Below are positions 8,606-19,185 of a stretch of 64,000 nt of DNA, in pieces. This DNA is from Symbiodinium natans (lineage: Eukaryota; Sar; Dinophyceae; Suessiales; Symbiodiniaceae), in NCBI GenBank assembly GCA_905221605.1, contig CAJNDS010002538.1, forward strand, positions 37,501-101,500, read 5' to 3'. How positions within the stretch are numbered: the first letter of the stretch is position 1; every line of letters begins with the position of its first letter. Position numbers and translations under genes: made by a program. The notes beneath the pieces were generated by a model. It was not told the DNA's origin, did no database searches, and saw nothing but the letters and a program-made list of their open reading frames with translations.

Positions 8606-9960
8606 TTATGCAATTGCACATGGTGAGGTTCCGGAGCCGAGGGAGTGAGCATCACATACCATGCGACGAATGCGCCGCTGCTTCCCTGTGCTGGTGTTCA
8701 GCTGCGACATCTGTCCGAAACTGACTTTGTAGCTGAACCATCCGCTCCTCACGATCATCTCTGTGACAGTTCCATCCCTTAGCCAGTCGTCGTAAGCAAG
8801 GCTTACCAACTTCCAGGCGTGTGCTTGGTAGTCATACCACCCATCTGACTTGCCATCTACTCCATCGTCCACCCAATACTGCCACTTGGAGACAAGCAAC
8901 TTCTCTTTGTCAAGCTCGCTTACCAAGCCTGGAAGAAGGTCGTTGACCACTTGGCCTTTGTGCGGGATCGTCATATTCGCGCCAGACTTCGCCATTCCCT
9001 TGATCATTCCTTTCAAACCGTCTTGTATGTCAATCCCCTTTGTCCCCTTTCCATCTGAGCCCAATGCCGCCAAGGTTTCTGCGATAGTAAACACGGCTGT
9101 TGAACCTGTTTCTGGATCTACTTCGCTCAAGGGAGCACCCCCCTCAGCACAGGCTGCCAACATGCCTGTGGCTGCTGCAATCATGCGCGGAGCATCGCGC
9201 GTGGGTTCCTTTCACAGCCTGGGCAGTAGCTTTGGCGATCTCGTTTACAATGGAAACGTCATTCCCCGTCATGCTCAACAAGTCTTCGTTCTGCTTCGCC
9301 CACATCACGAAATCATCTGTCTGACCAGCATTAATACTCTGCCACACAGAAGGAAACTGCGTTGTCTCCAAGAAAATGCGGGTCTGAGTCGACAACCAGC
9401 CATTCGACTTGTTCACGTTGACCACGCGGAATCGGCAGAAGGGAGGCATCACAACTTCTTTCTCGTAAGTGAAGCAGGAATGCACATGGTCTTCGATCAC
9501 ACATGGCAAGTAGAAGAGATCTGGCCTATCTGATGCTGCTTCCGCTGCCCCGTAGATGCGGACCTCAAAGGTAGCATTAGCGGTAGCACTAATCATTGTT
9601 TTCTTCATACCGTCTTCATCATATGTGCATGACGAGAACGTGGGCCACACAATGATCGAGTCCTTCTGGTACTTCCGCAGCTCTGTTGCATCCAGGGACA
9701 TGAACCGAAATACGCGCCCGTCATATGGTCTCAATGGCCTCTCCGCATTGGCCTGCGAGCCCCGAAAAGCCTCCAAGAAATGCTGGATGTAGGGTGCTAA
9801 CGCCTTCATTGTGACCTGATCCTCTTTGTACAAGCATCTGTTCACATCATGGCACAATGGACCCCGAGACCAGGCTTTTGCCAAGGAAGCCTGGAAGCCG
9901 GGCTCATCTGCGTCAAAAGCAATGTCGCGCAGCTCGCGGTAGCCTCGGCACCCGGACAGG
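8606..9960 (-). CDS. ADP-ribosyltransferase with C-terminal WWE domain (probable frameshift)
   Basis: The minus strand codes from about 9960 to 9195 in one frame and from about 9200 to the stop at 8606 in another. Part one has the R-S-E layout of mono-ADP-ribosyltransferases. Counting from the internal Met at 9884, these are Arg60 in RVFRFMSLD, F-S-S at 83-85 and Glu141/Glu143 in the YEKEVVMPPFCRFRV strand (ExE motif). Part two ends in a WWE domain (KWQYWVDDG, then KVSFGQMSQLN and KQRRIRR). The two parts join as THAR then DAPRMIAAATG if one base is gained near GCGCG at about 9198, so a single-base deletion or assembly error is likely. The known family role is transfer of ADP-ribose from NAD to a protein side chain; WWE binds ADP-ribose-type ligands or partners. 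The first residues (CRGYRELRDIAFDADEPG) lack a clear AG acceptor. This is probably the 3' end of a larger gene with exons at 10231 and 10517. Confidence 0.75.
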
Positions 9961-10230
9961 ACAGATGAAGGCAGTCATGTCATGAACTATACTACCAAAC
10001 AACAGTCTCTTGCTGTCTTTTCCGTTCTTTGGAGCAAAGAAAAAACATGCATGTTGCTGCAGTGACTAGGACTAGTAAAGGCCCCAGCAGCCAAACCCCC
10101 ACAGCCAGGACTTCAACGATGCGCGCAAGTCTTCCCTTGAGTATTTTGCTTCCAACACCAGCCTTGGATCTCAAATGGCCACTTAACAAACTTGTCATTT
10201 CCGTCTGGCTTGTTTCTCGCAAGAGTGGGC

Positions 10231-10462
10231 CGGAAATATCGGAAAATCTGCAAAGTTGGATGCCGAGAACTGCTGAAAAGCTTCGGGGTAAGCCGTTTCC
10301 TCCGAGCTCAGTGGCGGATAGCACGCTTGCCGAAACTCAAGCGCGGCTCGAATCATGGCTTCGTCCATGTGTTTTTCGCCTATCTGCCTAACCTTGTGAA
10401 GTGCCAGGCAGGAAGCTTTGTAGTCCTTCAAAGCCTCCTCGTACTGGCGCTCGCAGTCCTTT
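10231..10462 (-). CDS. Upstream exon of the ART-WWE gene
   Basis: The minus frame reads KDCERQYEEALKDYKASCLA, then LHKVRQIGEKHMDEAMIRA and further to NFADFPIFP. The right edge is acceptor gaacaag|AAA, with the left edge a GC donor (TTTCCG|GC). Composition is helical and charged. It sits about 270 bp upstream of the ART exon on the same strand, so one gene is likely. The junction phase to the ART exon was not resolved. Confidence 0.55.
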
Positions 10463-10516
10463 CTTGTTCAAGGCCAAACCGATGGCACACAAAAAACAAT
10501 CAGCTCCAACCCGTTC

Positions 10517-10882
10517 TCAACGAAAAACCTTGACATTGGAAAACCAAGCTTCCTTCAGATCTTTCATGTTCAAGGGCCGTGTCCGGGTACCCGAAACTGC
10601 CGCTTCACTGGCTTGCGTGAAGGAATCATGTGAATCAGAGGCCAAAGTGCACGCACGGCTGGCTTCTGCAGTGAAGGGCTCACTTTCTGGCACTGCGGAA
10701 GATTCTCCGCAACACAGTGCTAGCTGCTCTTCCATCTTTGCGAGCACTTGTTCATGTCGAATCTTGGCCTCGTCCTTCTTCGCTGTAGCATAGGAAATGT
10801 CCTGGGAGAAGGCTTTTTGGGCGTCCTCCTTGGCATGCACAAATGCCAAGAAGGCTTCTTCGTATCCAGAACACCGGTCCAT
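10517..10882 (-). CDS. Coiled-coil exon upstream of the ART gene
   Basis: Minus open frame of about 120 codons: YEEAFLAFVHAKEDAQKAFS, KDEAKIRHEQVLAKMEEQLA, then Ser/Thr-rich and ending near MKDLKEAWFSNVKVFR. A high Glu/Lys/Ala content suggests a coiled coil. Sequence complexity is far above the surrounding repeats. It is likely part of the ART-WWE transcript. Exact edges are unknown. Confidence 0.5.
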   Translation of the reverse strand: MDRCSGYEEAFLAFVHAKEDAQKAFSQDISYATAKKDEAKIRHEQVLAKMEEQLALCCGESSAVPESEPFTAEASRACTLASDSHDSFTQASEAAVSGTRTRPLNMKDLKEAWFSNVKVFR

Positions 10883-11290
10883 CCCCCAACCTCAGATCAA
10901 AACTTGATATGATCACCCACTACGAGCTCTGGACCACAACTCTGGCGGACAAATCTGTGGATCCAAGCTGCATGTGCAAAAGGCAGTTCAGTCAACCTAG
11001 AGTGACAATGAAGCTCTTGCGTTACTCGTGCTAAGGGTCATGATGAAGGACACGGACCTCAAGAACCCAACGCTTATCTTGTGTAGCTTGCAAATACAAC
11101 AAGGCTGTTGCCCGCAAAAACGTAGGTTGGGGGCACTTCAAGTAAAGCGCTTGGCCCTTACTGCCTGGCAGATCGAAGAAGTCGGGTGGCAGCCCTGCGC
11201 TGGCCTGGGTTTAGAGGGCTTGAAGATTCGGGCTTATAAACTTTTGAGTTATGGCTTATGGGGCTTACGGTTTGGGGATGGGTCAAAGAC
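10883..11290. other. High-complexity stretch, coding potential unresolved
   Basis: Both strands carry short open frames. The minus reading FAHAAWIHRFVRQSCGPELV looks protein-like, but no splice sites were settled. It could be an additional upstream exon or the 5' end of the ART gene. Confidence 0.3.
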
Positions 11291-11476
11291 TTAGGGGGTT
11301 TTGGGGATGTGTTCCGACTTTTGGTGCTTGCAAATGAGGATTGGACTCGGCGGCTTCTTCTTGAATTCCCTTTCCTCCCAGGCCAGGAAGGAAAACAAAG
11401 AAAGCAAAAGCAACAATAAACCCAAGTTACAGCCGGAAAACGATAAAATCAAGCAACAGCAAAGAATTCCAAGTGG

Positions 11477-11503
11477 GGGGGGGGGGGGGGGGGGGCGGGG
11501 GGT
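11477..11503. repeat. Poly-G run
   Basis: About 20 Gs followed by a single C and more G. It abuts a Cys/His-containing open frame on the minus strand. Confidence 0.85.
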
Positions 11504-11504
11504 G

Positions 11505-11600
11505 TCTGAATTCAAGCTGAGGCCCCGTGCATGTATATCAGCCATATGACGCATGAAGCTGCGTGGACATTCCGACCCTTGCGAAGCCGACCTACAATTA
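11505..11600 (-). CDS. Possible exon with Cys/His pattern
   Basis: The minus strand reads CNCRSASQGSECPRSFMRHM then ADIHARGLSLNSDT. The spacing C-x-C...C...H-x4-H might be part of a zinc-binding fold, but no standard finger spacing is met. Low confidence. Confidence 0.25.
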
Positions 11601-11785
11601 CACAAAAAGCCCCAAAAGCACCGACCAAGGATGAACACACGAAGTTCCTACACTGAACCGTTCACTGAGACCCTTCGAAACCTGATATCACCTGAAGCCC
11701 TAAAAACCAACTAGCCTTATTGTCACCCTTGAGCCCCTCAATCCTGGCCCCGAAGCCCTGGAAGGCAGCTCAGTGTGGGACTGCT

Positions 11786-11824
11786 TGCTGTGCCGCCGCA
11801 ACCTGGTCTGCAGTTGGCGAGGCC
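11786..11824 (-). CDS. Micro-exon ASPTADQVAAAQQ
   Basis: Exactly 13 codons, phase 0/0, minus. The acceptor is gggctaag|GCC and the donor CAGCAA|GC. It is the same motif class as 7721 (V-x-x-A-x-x-Q before the donor). TTTAGGG starts at 11837. Confidence 0.5.
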
Positions 11825-11987
11825 TTAGCCCGGCTTCTTAGGGTTTAGGGTTTAGGGTTTAGGGTTTGGGGTTTGGGGTTTAGGGTTTAGGGTCAGCTCA
11901 AAATGCGAAAGCCCCAAACTCGGTGAAAGCCCTACAGGCTCTCAGCTCTGGAAACCCTGCACACCCCAAACTTTCTAAGCTCATGAG

Positions 11988-12122
11988 TCCAGGATTGGAG
12001 GTTCATGGATAGTCACACGTATAGGCATAAAAAAAGTAGCACATGATACAGAAATACGCGTATAAATGCCATACTCCGAACCTGCCCAGTTAGTTGCAAC
12101 TATCCGTGAACCTGCAAGGAAG
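11988..12122. mobile_element. Introner, family B (complete)
   Basis: Left end GGATTGGAGGTTCATGGATAG, right end CTATCCGTGAACCTGCAAGG. The inverted repeats are about 18 bp and the interior is about 100 bp, AT-rich, with several GTA/TAC words. It shares ends with copies at 15478, 36035, 36396 and 41439. Confidence 0.6.
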
Positions 12123-12129
12123 CCCGCCG

Positions 12130-12340
12130 TACATTCCTAAACCCTAAACCCTAAACCCTGAACCCTGAACCCTGAACCCTAAACCCTAAACCCTAAACCC
12201 TATAAACCCTAAACCCTATAAACCCTAAACCCTATAAACCCTAAACCCTATAAACCCTAAACCCTAAACCCTAAACCCTAAACCCTAAACCCTAAACCCT
12301 AAACCCTAAACCCTAAACCCTAAACCCTAAACCCTTAACC
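12130..12340. repeat. Long CCCTAAA array with CCCTATAAA subunits
   Basis: About 28 units, including an alternating CCCTAAA/CCCTATAAA block in the middle. It lies left of the exon at 12398-12445. TTTAGGG resumes at 12450. Confidence 0.9.
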
Positions 12341-12397
12341 CAACCAAGGAACACCCGAAAGGAAGCAGAAATGGCCCCGGGCCCCACCCATGGCTGC

Positions 12398-12445
12398 TCG
12401 CAGCGCCCGCTCCGCGTTCTCTGCGGTCGCAGCGACGCCCATGGC
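12398..12445 (-). CDS. Micro-exon AMGVAATAENAERALR
   Basis: Exactly 16 codons, phase 0/0, minus. The acceptor is ctaaaccag|GCC, so the pyrimidine/AC-rich CCCTAAA array runs straight into the acceptor. The donor is CTGCGA|GC. The donor position after A-L-R matches the family. Confidence 0.55.
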
Positions 12446-12449
12446 CTGG

Positions 12450-12530
12450 TTTAGGGTTTAGGGTCGGTTTAGGGTTTAGGGTTTAGGGTTTAGGGTTTCG
12501 GGTTTCGGGTTTAGGGTTTAGGGTTTCGGG
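12450..12530. repeat. TTTAGGG array
   Basis: TTTAGGG with TTTCGGG variants, directly at the acceptor side of the exon 12398-12445. Confidence 0.85.
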
Positions 12531-12919
12531 TTGAGCGTGGTGTTGCTTCCTGCAGTTTAGGGTTTGCACAGTTTGGGGTTTTGGGTGTTCAAGTAGTTAC
12601 TTGTAGGGCTCAACGAGGGTATGGGTGAAGCTACATGCAGGGATAGGTCAGGAGGCTCAGGGGCAACGCTGGACAAAGGAGCTCCAGGCAACCCAGCAAC
12701 CCGGAGACTCGGGGCCCAGCCATGTGGATTCCTCAAACCACGCAAACCTCAACACGAAATCCCTCAACCCTCAACCCTGAAGCCCTTCTACCCCTTTAAA
12801 CCCCTCAAAACCCCTTCAAAACCCTTAAACCCCTTAACCCCTTAAACCCCTTAGACCCCTAGCCCCTTAACCCCCAAACCCTAAACCCAAAAAGCCCGCC
12901 AAGGTTCCCATACCATGAT

Positions 12920-13035
12920 GGGTTAGGGTTTAGGGTTTAGGGTTTAGGGTTTAGGGTTTAGGGTTTAGGGTTTAGGGTTTAGGGTTTAGGGTTTAGGGTT
13001 TAGGGTTTAGGGCTTAGGGTTTAGGGTTTAGGGCG
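12920..13035. repeat. TTTAGGG array, about 16 units
   Basis: A near-perfect TTTAGGG array. A 35-bp unique island (12890-12924) separates it from CCCTAAA/CCCTTAAA repeats on the left. That gap is too short for a confident exon call. Confidence 0.9.
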
Positions 13036-13244
13036 ATGGGGCCTTGCCTTCAAGGCGGCGCCAACGACTTCTGGGGGCGGGGAGCCTCGGCGTCTTTGAC
13101 GGGTGGGGTTTTGGCTTGGGGAGGGAGCCCCTGTGTGTCTCTATGGTCTTCGGAGTTTAAAAGGTTAGTAGGGGCTTCTGAGGGCCTGGAACAAAGGAAT
13201 CCTTCTTGCAGAAAAGACTCTTCACCCCTCACCACCGAACCCTA

Positions 13245-13405
13245 AGCCCTAGACCCTAAACCCCAAACCCCAAACCCTAAGCCCTAAACCCCAAACCCTA
13301 AACCCCAAGCTGTAAACCCTAAACCCTAAACCCTAAACCCTAAACCCTAAACCCTAAACCCTAAACCCTAAACCCCAAGCCCGAAACCCTAAACCCTAAC
13401 CCAAA
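13245..13405. repeat. CCCTAAA / CCCCAAA array
   Basis: About 21 units with CCCCAAA and CCCTAAG variants, left of the exon island 13445-13511. Confidence 0.9.
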
Positions 13406-13444
13406 CACCAAACCAAATTCATCGGCGCCTGCGCCAGGCCCGGC

Positions 13445-13511
13445 CGTGCGGAGCAGCGCCTCCACCGCGGCCTCCGGGCTCAGCGCCTGGGTCTCCGCTC
13501 TCGAGCTTCTG
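13445..13511 (-). CDS. Micro-exon ALSPEAAVEALLRT
   Basis: The minus strand reads RSSRAETQALSPEAAVEALLRT. The donor is CGCACG|GC, and the sequence past it would continue AGPGAG, as in the linker at 7721. The acceptor is aacag|C or cagcag|A. S-P-E-x-x-V-x-A-L-L-R fits the repeat consensus well. Confidence 0.5.
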
Positions 13512-13524
13512 CTGTTGAAGGTGT

Positions 13525-13670
13525 TTTAGGGTTTAGGGTATAGGGTATAGGGTTTAGGGTTTAGATTCTCATATGATAGACTAGAGGTTCAGGGTTTAGG
13601 GTTTAGGGTTTAGGGTTTAGGGTTTAGGGTTTAGGGTATAGGGTATAGGGTTTAGGGTTTAGAGCGGCCC
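13525..13670. repeat. TTTAGGG array in two blocks
   Basis: TTTAGGG with TATAGGG variants, interrupted by about 35 bp (13565-13600). Confidence 0.85.
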
Positions 13671-14619
13671 TCTACACGATTCCTTATTTTTCTTTGGGGG
13701 GGCGCTCGGAGATTCATGCGTGCTCCAAACTATAGAAACGACCTTGTTTCATGTACTTCTAACCCTACTATAGAACTAGCTCCATGAACCTCCAAAGGGA
13801 AATGGGTCATGGTCCTCGCAAGCTCTGAACGCGCAAACTCCCATCCCCGACCCATACCTTGGGCTGCCCGACTGTTGAGGAATCGGCGCCAACCTTCCCG
13901 GAGGGGAGGTGTTCCGGGTTGAGGATTTCGGGGTTTGGGGTTTAGGGTTTAGGAATTTGGAGTTCAGGGCAGAGTCTAGGGTCGTGGGCGCTTCGGGGCG
14001 CTAGAGGTCGAAACCCTCGGCTCAGGGACTGTGCGGGGGGAGGGCCCCAGAAGTCATCAGTGAGCTACAAAGGTGAGCTACAAAGACGCTAAACTGGGCT
14101 GTATGTGGATTCAATGAAAGCCTAAACCCTAGAATCCAAAATCCAAACCCTAAACCCTCAAATCTAAAATCTAAGATCTAAAACCTAAAGCCTAAAATCT
14201 AAAAAATAACCCTAAACCCTAAACCCTAAATCCTAAACCTGAAACATGAATAAAGTCCAGGGCTGCCACCACAAAACTCCCGAGCCACGCGCCTAACTGA
14301 CTCTGAAAAATCCTGCTACTTGGGGAGTCCAAGGGTTTAGGGTTTAGGGTTTAGGTTTTGGGTTTAGGGTTTAGGGTTTCATGGAGAATAAGCCGGAAGG
14401 TTTTGTAAGTACCCCAAAAAAGGGTATCGTAGCTAAATCACAAAATAGGTTGCTTTTGGAGGTTCATGGAAGATAAGCAGGAAGGTGAGCAAGCACCCCC
14501 AAAAGAAGTATAGTAGCCCTGCTATCACCCTACTTAGAACTACTGTACCCGCCCCCAAGTATGCAAAGAAAGGCAGGGTCCACTCGAAGCCATGGAGCCC
14601 TCGACTCCCGGAAGCCCAG

Positions 14620-14740
14620 AAAGGAGGTTTAGGGTTTAGGGTTTAGGGTTTAGGGTTTAGGGTTTAGGGTTTAGGGTTTAGGGTTTAGGGTTTAGGGTTT
14701 AGGGTTTAGGGTTTAGGGTTTAGGTTTAGGATTTAGGGTT
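14620..14740. repeat. TTTAGGG array, about 16 units
   Basis: A nearly perfect array. Family B-like fragments (TTTTGGAGGTTCATGG at about 14455) lie to its left. Confidence 0.9.
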
Positions 14741-14834
14741 TATAAGCTTGCTAAACCCGAAGCTGACTAAATTTTACAAACCCTTCACAGACTCCAAGAG
14801 GCTCTCTGAGCCTGGTACACCCTCAACCCTGAAA

Positions 14835-14945
14835 ACTTAAACCCTAAACCCTAAACCCTAAGCCTAAACCCTAAACCCTAAACCCTAAACCCTAAACCCT
14901 AAACCCTACAGCCTAAACCCTAAACCCTAAACCCTAAACCCTCCC
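14835..14945. repeat. CCCTAAA array
   Basis: About 15 units, left of the exon 14974-15010. TTTAGGG-type repeats resume at 15048. Confidence 0.9.
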
Positions 14946-14973
14946 CACCATTTCTTGCAGCAAGGTCGGGGGC

Positions 14974-15010
14974 CTTCGCCTCCGCCACCGCCTTCCCCTG
15001 GATGGCATGG
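14974..15010 (-). CDS. Micro-exon HAIQGKAVAEAK
   Basis: One phase base plus 12 codons, minus. The acceptor is cacttgag|C and the donor GCGAAG|GC. The helical Ala/Lys composition and donor context match the micro-exon series. Confidence 0.4.
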
Positions 15011-15047
15011 CTCAAGTGTCAAGGAGCGGGCTTTGGGCCGAGGGTTT

Positions 15048-15260
15048 TAGGGATGCTAGGGCTTTAGGGCTTTAGGGCTTTAGGGCTTTAGGGCTTTAGG
15101 GCTTTAGGGCTTTAGGGCTTTAGGGTTTTAGGGTTTTAGGGCTGTAGGGCTTTAGGGCTTTAGGGTTTTAGGGTTTTAGGGCTTTAGGGTTTTTCGGCTT
15201 TAGGGTTTTAGGGTTTACGGTTTTAGGGTTTTAGGGTTTTAGGGCTTTAGGGTTGCTTAG
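15048..15260. repeat. Variant octamer array (GGGCTTTA / GGGTTTTA)
   Basis: About 25 units of an eight-base variant of the telomere-like repeat, homogenised over 210 bp. Telomerase would not be expected to make this variant, so local tandem expansion is more likely. Confidence 0.85.
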
Positions 15261-15333
15261 GTCTTTAGGTTTCTGAGGGTTTACATGGGGTTTAGGGACT
15301 AAGGTGGATCCTTTCTCAGGCCGGCACCGACAC

Positions 15334-15382
15334 AGAGCGCAGCACATCATCGATCTCTCCGCCTCCACCCGACCAAGCCGAC
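15334..15382 (-). CDS. Micro-exon GGGGEIDDVLRS
   Basis: One phase base plus 16 codons on minus: SAWSGGGGEIDDVLRS. The acceptor is cttcag|G and the donor TCT|GT. Bracketed on the right by TTTAGGG at 15393. The motif fit is partial (D-V-L-R-S). Confidence 0.45.
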
Positions 15383-15392
15383 CTGAAGCACC

Positions 15393-15473
15393 CAGGGTTT
15401 AGGGTTTAGGGTTTAGGGTTTAGGGTTTAGGGTTTGGGGTTTGGGGTTTAGGGTTTAGGGTTTAGGGTTTAGG
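15393..15473. repeat. TTTAGGG / TTTGGGG array
   Basis: About 11 units, abutting a family B introner on the right. Confidence 0.9.
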
Positions 15474-15477
15474 GGTT

Positions 15478-15600
15478 CTGGGAGGTTCATGGGTATGTTG
15501 TAGGGTTATAATAAGTTGGGTAGCTATAGTTCTAACTTATATCTCAATTTCGGGTACTTGTGGCCCTACTTAACCATGAGTACCCATGAACCCCCAAGTG
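15478..15600. mobile_element. Introner, family B (complete)
   Basis: Left GGGAGGTTCATGGGTA, right TACCCATGAACCCCCAAGT. The inverted repeats are about 16 bp and the total about 120 bp. The interior contains the GTAC/AACTTAT-type words seen in other family B members. Confidence 0.6.
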
Positions 15601-18532
15601 AGTTTAGAGCTTTGGAGTTTGGGGTAGGGTTCGGGGTTGAGGGTTTTCTGTTGTAAGGACTGACCTGCATATGGCCAAAACCTGCAAGAGAGCATCCCAA
15701 CCAAACAACCCTAAACGCTAAACCCTAAACCTCAAAAAACAAAAAACAAATCTCTCTCTCTCTCTCCCCTCCTACATGAAACCGAGGACATCCCTAAAGG
15801 AGGTGCAAGCAGCACCCTCCTTGCAGCCTACACTCTACTTTCTACACCTCAACACCTAAAGCTCTGAACCTCGGAACCCTAAAGCACAAAGCCTCCAACC
15901 ATGTTAAGTCTTTAAAGTCAGTAACCCCAACCCCTCATCCCGAAACCCCAAAACCCTCCCAAACCCCTGTGAGGCCCTCTCAACACCTCTAAAACCTAAA
16001 CCCTAAACCCCCTTCAAAACCTCTCTAGCCCTAAACCCTAAACCCTAAACCCCAAACCCCAAACCCCTCAAAAAAAAGAGAAGGCTCAGGTGCCTCGCCG
16101 GCCGGCGCAGGGACACGGGTCTGGGTGGCCCCAGGGACTTCGATGGGCTTGCAAAGAGGCGGCCGCCTGGCGCACCAGGGGGCCTTTTGGGGGGGGTTTA
16201 GGGTTTAGGGTTTAGGGTTTAGGGTTTAGGATGACTTTGGGGTTTACGGGCTTCGGGATTAGAGTTAGGGGTTTTAGGGCTATGGGGCGTTAGGGGCGCA
16301 GGTTTTGGGGGCTTCGGGCTTAGGGTTTAGAGTATAGGGGTTTGGGGGGTTATTGGGGTTTCCGGGTTTAGGGGTGTCGGGTTTAGGGTGTATGTGGCAA
16401 AGGGCTTAGGGCTTCGGCGGAGTAATTACTTAGGGCATTCCTATAGCATGTTAAGCACTGCAGCGCACCTGGGGCTCAGAGGCTTTTGGACCTGGACTCA
16501 AAAATAATCTGGGGCAATATGAAGTATATGTGGTGGAGAGGGTGGCAGTTCTTCAAGGGTTCTGGGGCAAAACGTTCATGGGGTAGAGAAGGTTTGCAGT
16601 GTCCAGGGTGCATGGGGGGGGGGGGGGGTACGGCAGGTTCTTGTGGTGCGGTGCGATGACACCGCTCGAAACCTCAAACCCTCTCAAACTTCCAGAAAGT
16701 CCCAAAGCCCCAAAAGGGAATGCCCTAAGCCCTACAAGCCCACCCAAAAATCACTGAACCCGAACAATCTTGGTGGCTCAGTAGCTACTATATTACAACA
16801 AAACACCTTTCGGCATTATCAAGGAAGGCCCCGCAAGAAGCTCCCCAGGATCTCGAGTTCAAGAGCTTACAGGTCCTAAGTCTGAAAAGGCTTTAAGGCT
16901 TCAAGGGCTTCAGCGTCGTTAAGGCTTTGACGGACAAACAGGGTTTAAAGGTCTTAAGTCTTCTGATGCTTTAAGGCTTCAAGGGCTTCGGGGGTCCTTA
17001 AGGCTATGAGGGACAAAAAAAGGGCTTAGGTCTGAGCGTCTAAGAAAGTTAGGTTGCCTTGGCCAGCTCTCCGTACCAAGCACCTGGCGGGACACTCCCG
17101 ACGCTTGCTACAAGAACCTATATAAGCTACAAGAACCTATATAAGGATGTTGGCTTAGGGCTGGTGGGGTTTTGGGGGCTTTCCGGGACTGTTGGGGCTT
17201 GTCATGGCCTTGAATCCCTAAACCCTGAACCCTAGACCCCATAGATCTTGGTGCGAACTTCAAGGATTCCAGGGGCAACAATTGCTCTCGTTTGCCCCCC
17301 TAAACCCTAAACCCTATAAACCCTGTAATCCTTTTGACCCTGTAAACCCTACAAACCCTATAAACCCTAAACCCTAAGGAGTGGGGACGGAACCCTGTGG
17401 CCCGCAGGCACTATGTCGGGTTCCTGCAAGATGTGGCCTTGCCGGGCAAAAAAGCCAGGACGTCCCAGCCTTCAACCCGAAACCCCGAACACACCGACAA
17501 GGCGGAAAGCCTCTTAGGGTTTAGGGATTCTACAGGGTTTTGGGGCTTAGGACTCTGCACCCGAAACCCTTCCAAGCCCGAAACCCTCAACCCTTCACCC
17601 CCCCCCCCCCCCCCGGCCCTCACCATGTTGGAGCCTCTGCAATCCCGACAAAAAGCTCTAAACCCTTCACCTAGACGCCCTGCAAACCCCTAAGCCCTGA
17701 ACCGTTTAACCAAACGGAGCTAAGGCGCAGAAGGGCAGCAGCTGCGGCCGAGGCCGCAAAAGGCCGGCGACTTGGCCTCAGGGCAACCGGCCCCGTGTAG
17801 GGTTTGGGGTTTGGGGTTTGGGGTTTAGGGTTTAGGGTTTAGGGTTTAGGGTTTAGGGTTTAGGATTTAGGGTTTAGGGTTGGGGTTTAGGGTTTAGGGT
17901 TTAGGGTTTGGGGTTTGGGGTTTGGGATTTGGGGTTTGGGGTTTAGGGTCTATAGGCTTAGTTTGGGGTTTGCTTTTTGTCTTGGGGGAGCGGGGGCGAG
18001 GGGGGTGTAGGGTGTACACTAAGCGACTAAGCATAAGCTCTTTAACCGCATGATGAGAGCCGAGGTCTCGACATGGCGTCGCTCGCGTGTTTCGCGAGGC
18101 TTGGGTGAAAGGAGGGGCTTTTGCACTTCTCTTGGCAGCTGCGGGTAGAAGGGCTTGGAGGTTTCGGGCTTAAGGGTTCATGGCTATGAGGTTTAGGGCT
18201 TGGGGTTTAGGGTTTAGGGACCTAACAATCTTTGTTGCGGGGTTACGGGGTCTTTCCATTGGCTTTCCGGGCTGGTGTATGAAGTTGATGCCTGTGGGGT
18301 TTTCTTAGGCTAGCTAAGGGCCCCTAAAATGCGGAACACTTATATACCCCCAAGGCCCATACTTCGGGAGCACTGGAGCTGAACGCAGGCGTATAGGGTT
18401 TAGGGTGTAGGGTTTAGGGTTTAGGGCTAGCTAGGGTTTGGGCTTTAGGGTCAAGGCGTCTTCTTCGCAGTGACGCCTGGAACTTGGGGCTTGCTTCGAG
18501 ATGTAGGTTGAGCTGCTCAAGCAAACCCTGAT
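15601..18532. other. Repeat-rich stretch with two GC-rich islands
   Basis: Islands at 16078-16190 and 17712-17797 have the expected CCCTAAA-left, TTTAGGG-right brackets and GC-rich composition, so they may be exons. On minus they read PIEVPGATQTRVPAPAGEAP and RRPFAASAAAAALLRLSS. Splice sites were not settled. The rest is telomere-like arrays (16020-16075, 16190-16235, 17290-17385, 17798-17950), a CT run (15751-15766) and a poly-C run (17598-17613). Confidence 0.35.
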
Positions 18533-18640
18533 CTTGGGGTAGTTACATGGTCCCTATACAACCCAAGGGCCCATACTTCAGAACCCTTTGAAGGAGGTAA
18601 GGGACCATATTGAGAGCCCATGTAACTACCCCTAGACCTA
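18533..18640. mobile_element. Introner-like inverted repeat, family C
   Basis: Left TCTTGGGGTAGTTACATGG, right CCCATGTAACTACCCCTAGA, an almost perfect 18-bp inverted repeat. Sister copy at 3500-3600. Confidence 0.65.
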
Positions 18641-19034
18641 AGCCCCAAACTCCCCCTGAGACTCCCTAGACCGACTGACTGGGTGGGCTCTTGTGGTGGA
18701 CTCTCACCACCACGCATCGACAGTCAAGATGTCTGGACAGAAGGGAAGTTCTGCCAAGAACCCAAAAACTTCACATCTTATATAACCATAAACGAGTGCA
18801 GACGAGAAGGTTTGGGGTTCTTAAGGTACCTGGACCCTATAAAACCCTAAGCCCTGAACTACCTAGAACGCCGTCGCTTTCTTCGTCGGGCTCTTTGGGG
18901 GAGAAGGGTGGGGCCGGATGGTGGAGGTGCATAGAGATTGCAGCTCGCTTTTACCTCAGCCTATGGCTGCACCGCAGTCCGTAGTCGATTTCCGGGTTCA
19001 GGGTTTAGAAGGTCTAGGACGCAAGCACCCGCCA

Positions 19035-19185
19035 CCTTGTCTCCACGCGCACGTGCCGCGATCCTACTTGCTCGGTGCATTGAGAGGGCTCATGCTGTGC
19101 AGAGACGCGCACTCTCTCTCATTGCAGATGCGAATGCCACTGTCGGACAGGCCTACCCACACAAGACGATTCAAAGTCCATTCTA
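19035..19185 (+). CDS. Possible plus-strand exon
   Basis: The plus frame reads ATLSPRARAAILLARCIERA then HAVQRRALSLIADANATVG. The helical, charged composition looks coding and the region lacks telomere-like repeats. No splice sites were fixed and no family is recognised. Confidence 0.35.

Noticed and set aside
8338..8724. 128-codon plus-strand frame
   Set aside because: It is antisense to the end of the WWE domain and has no motif or splice support.
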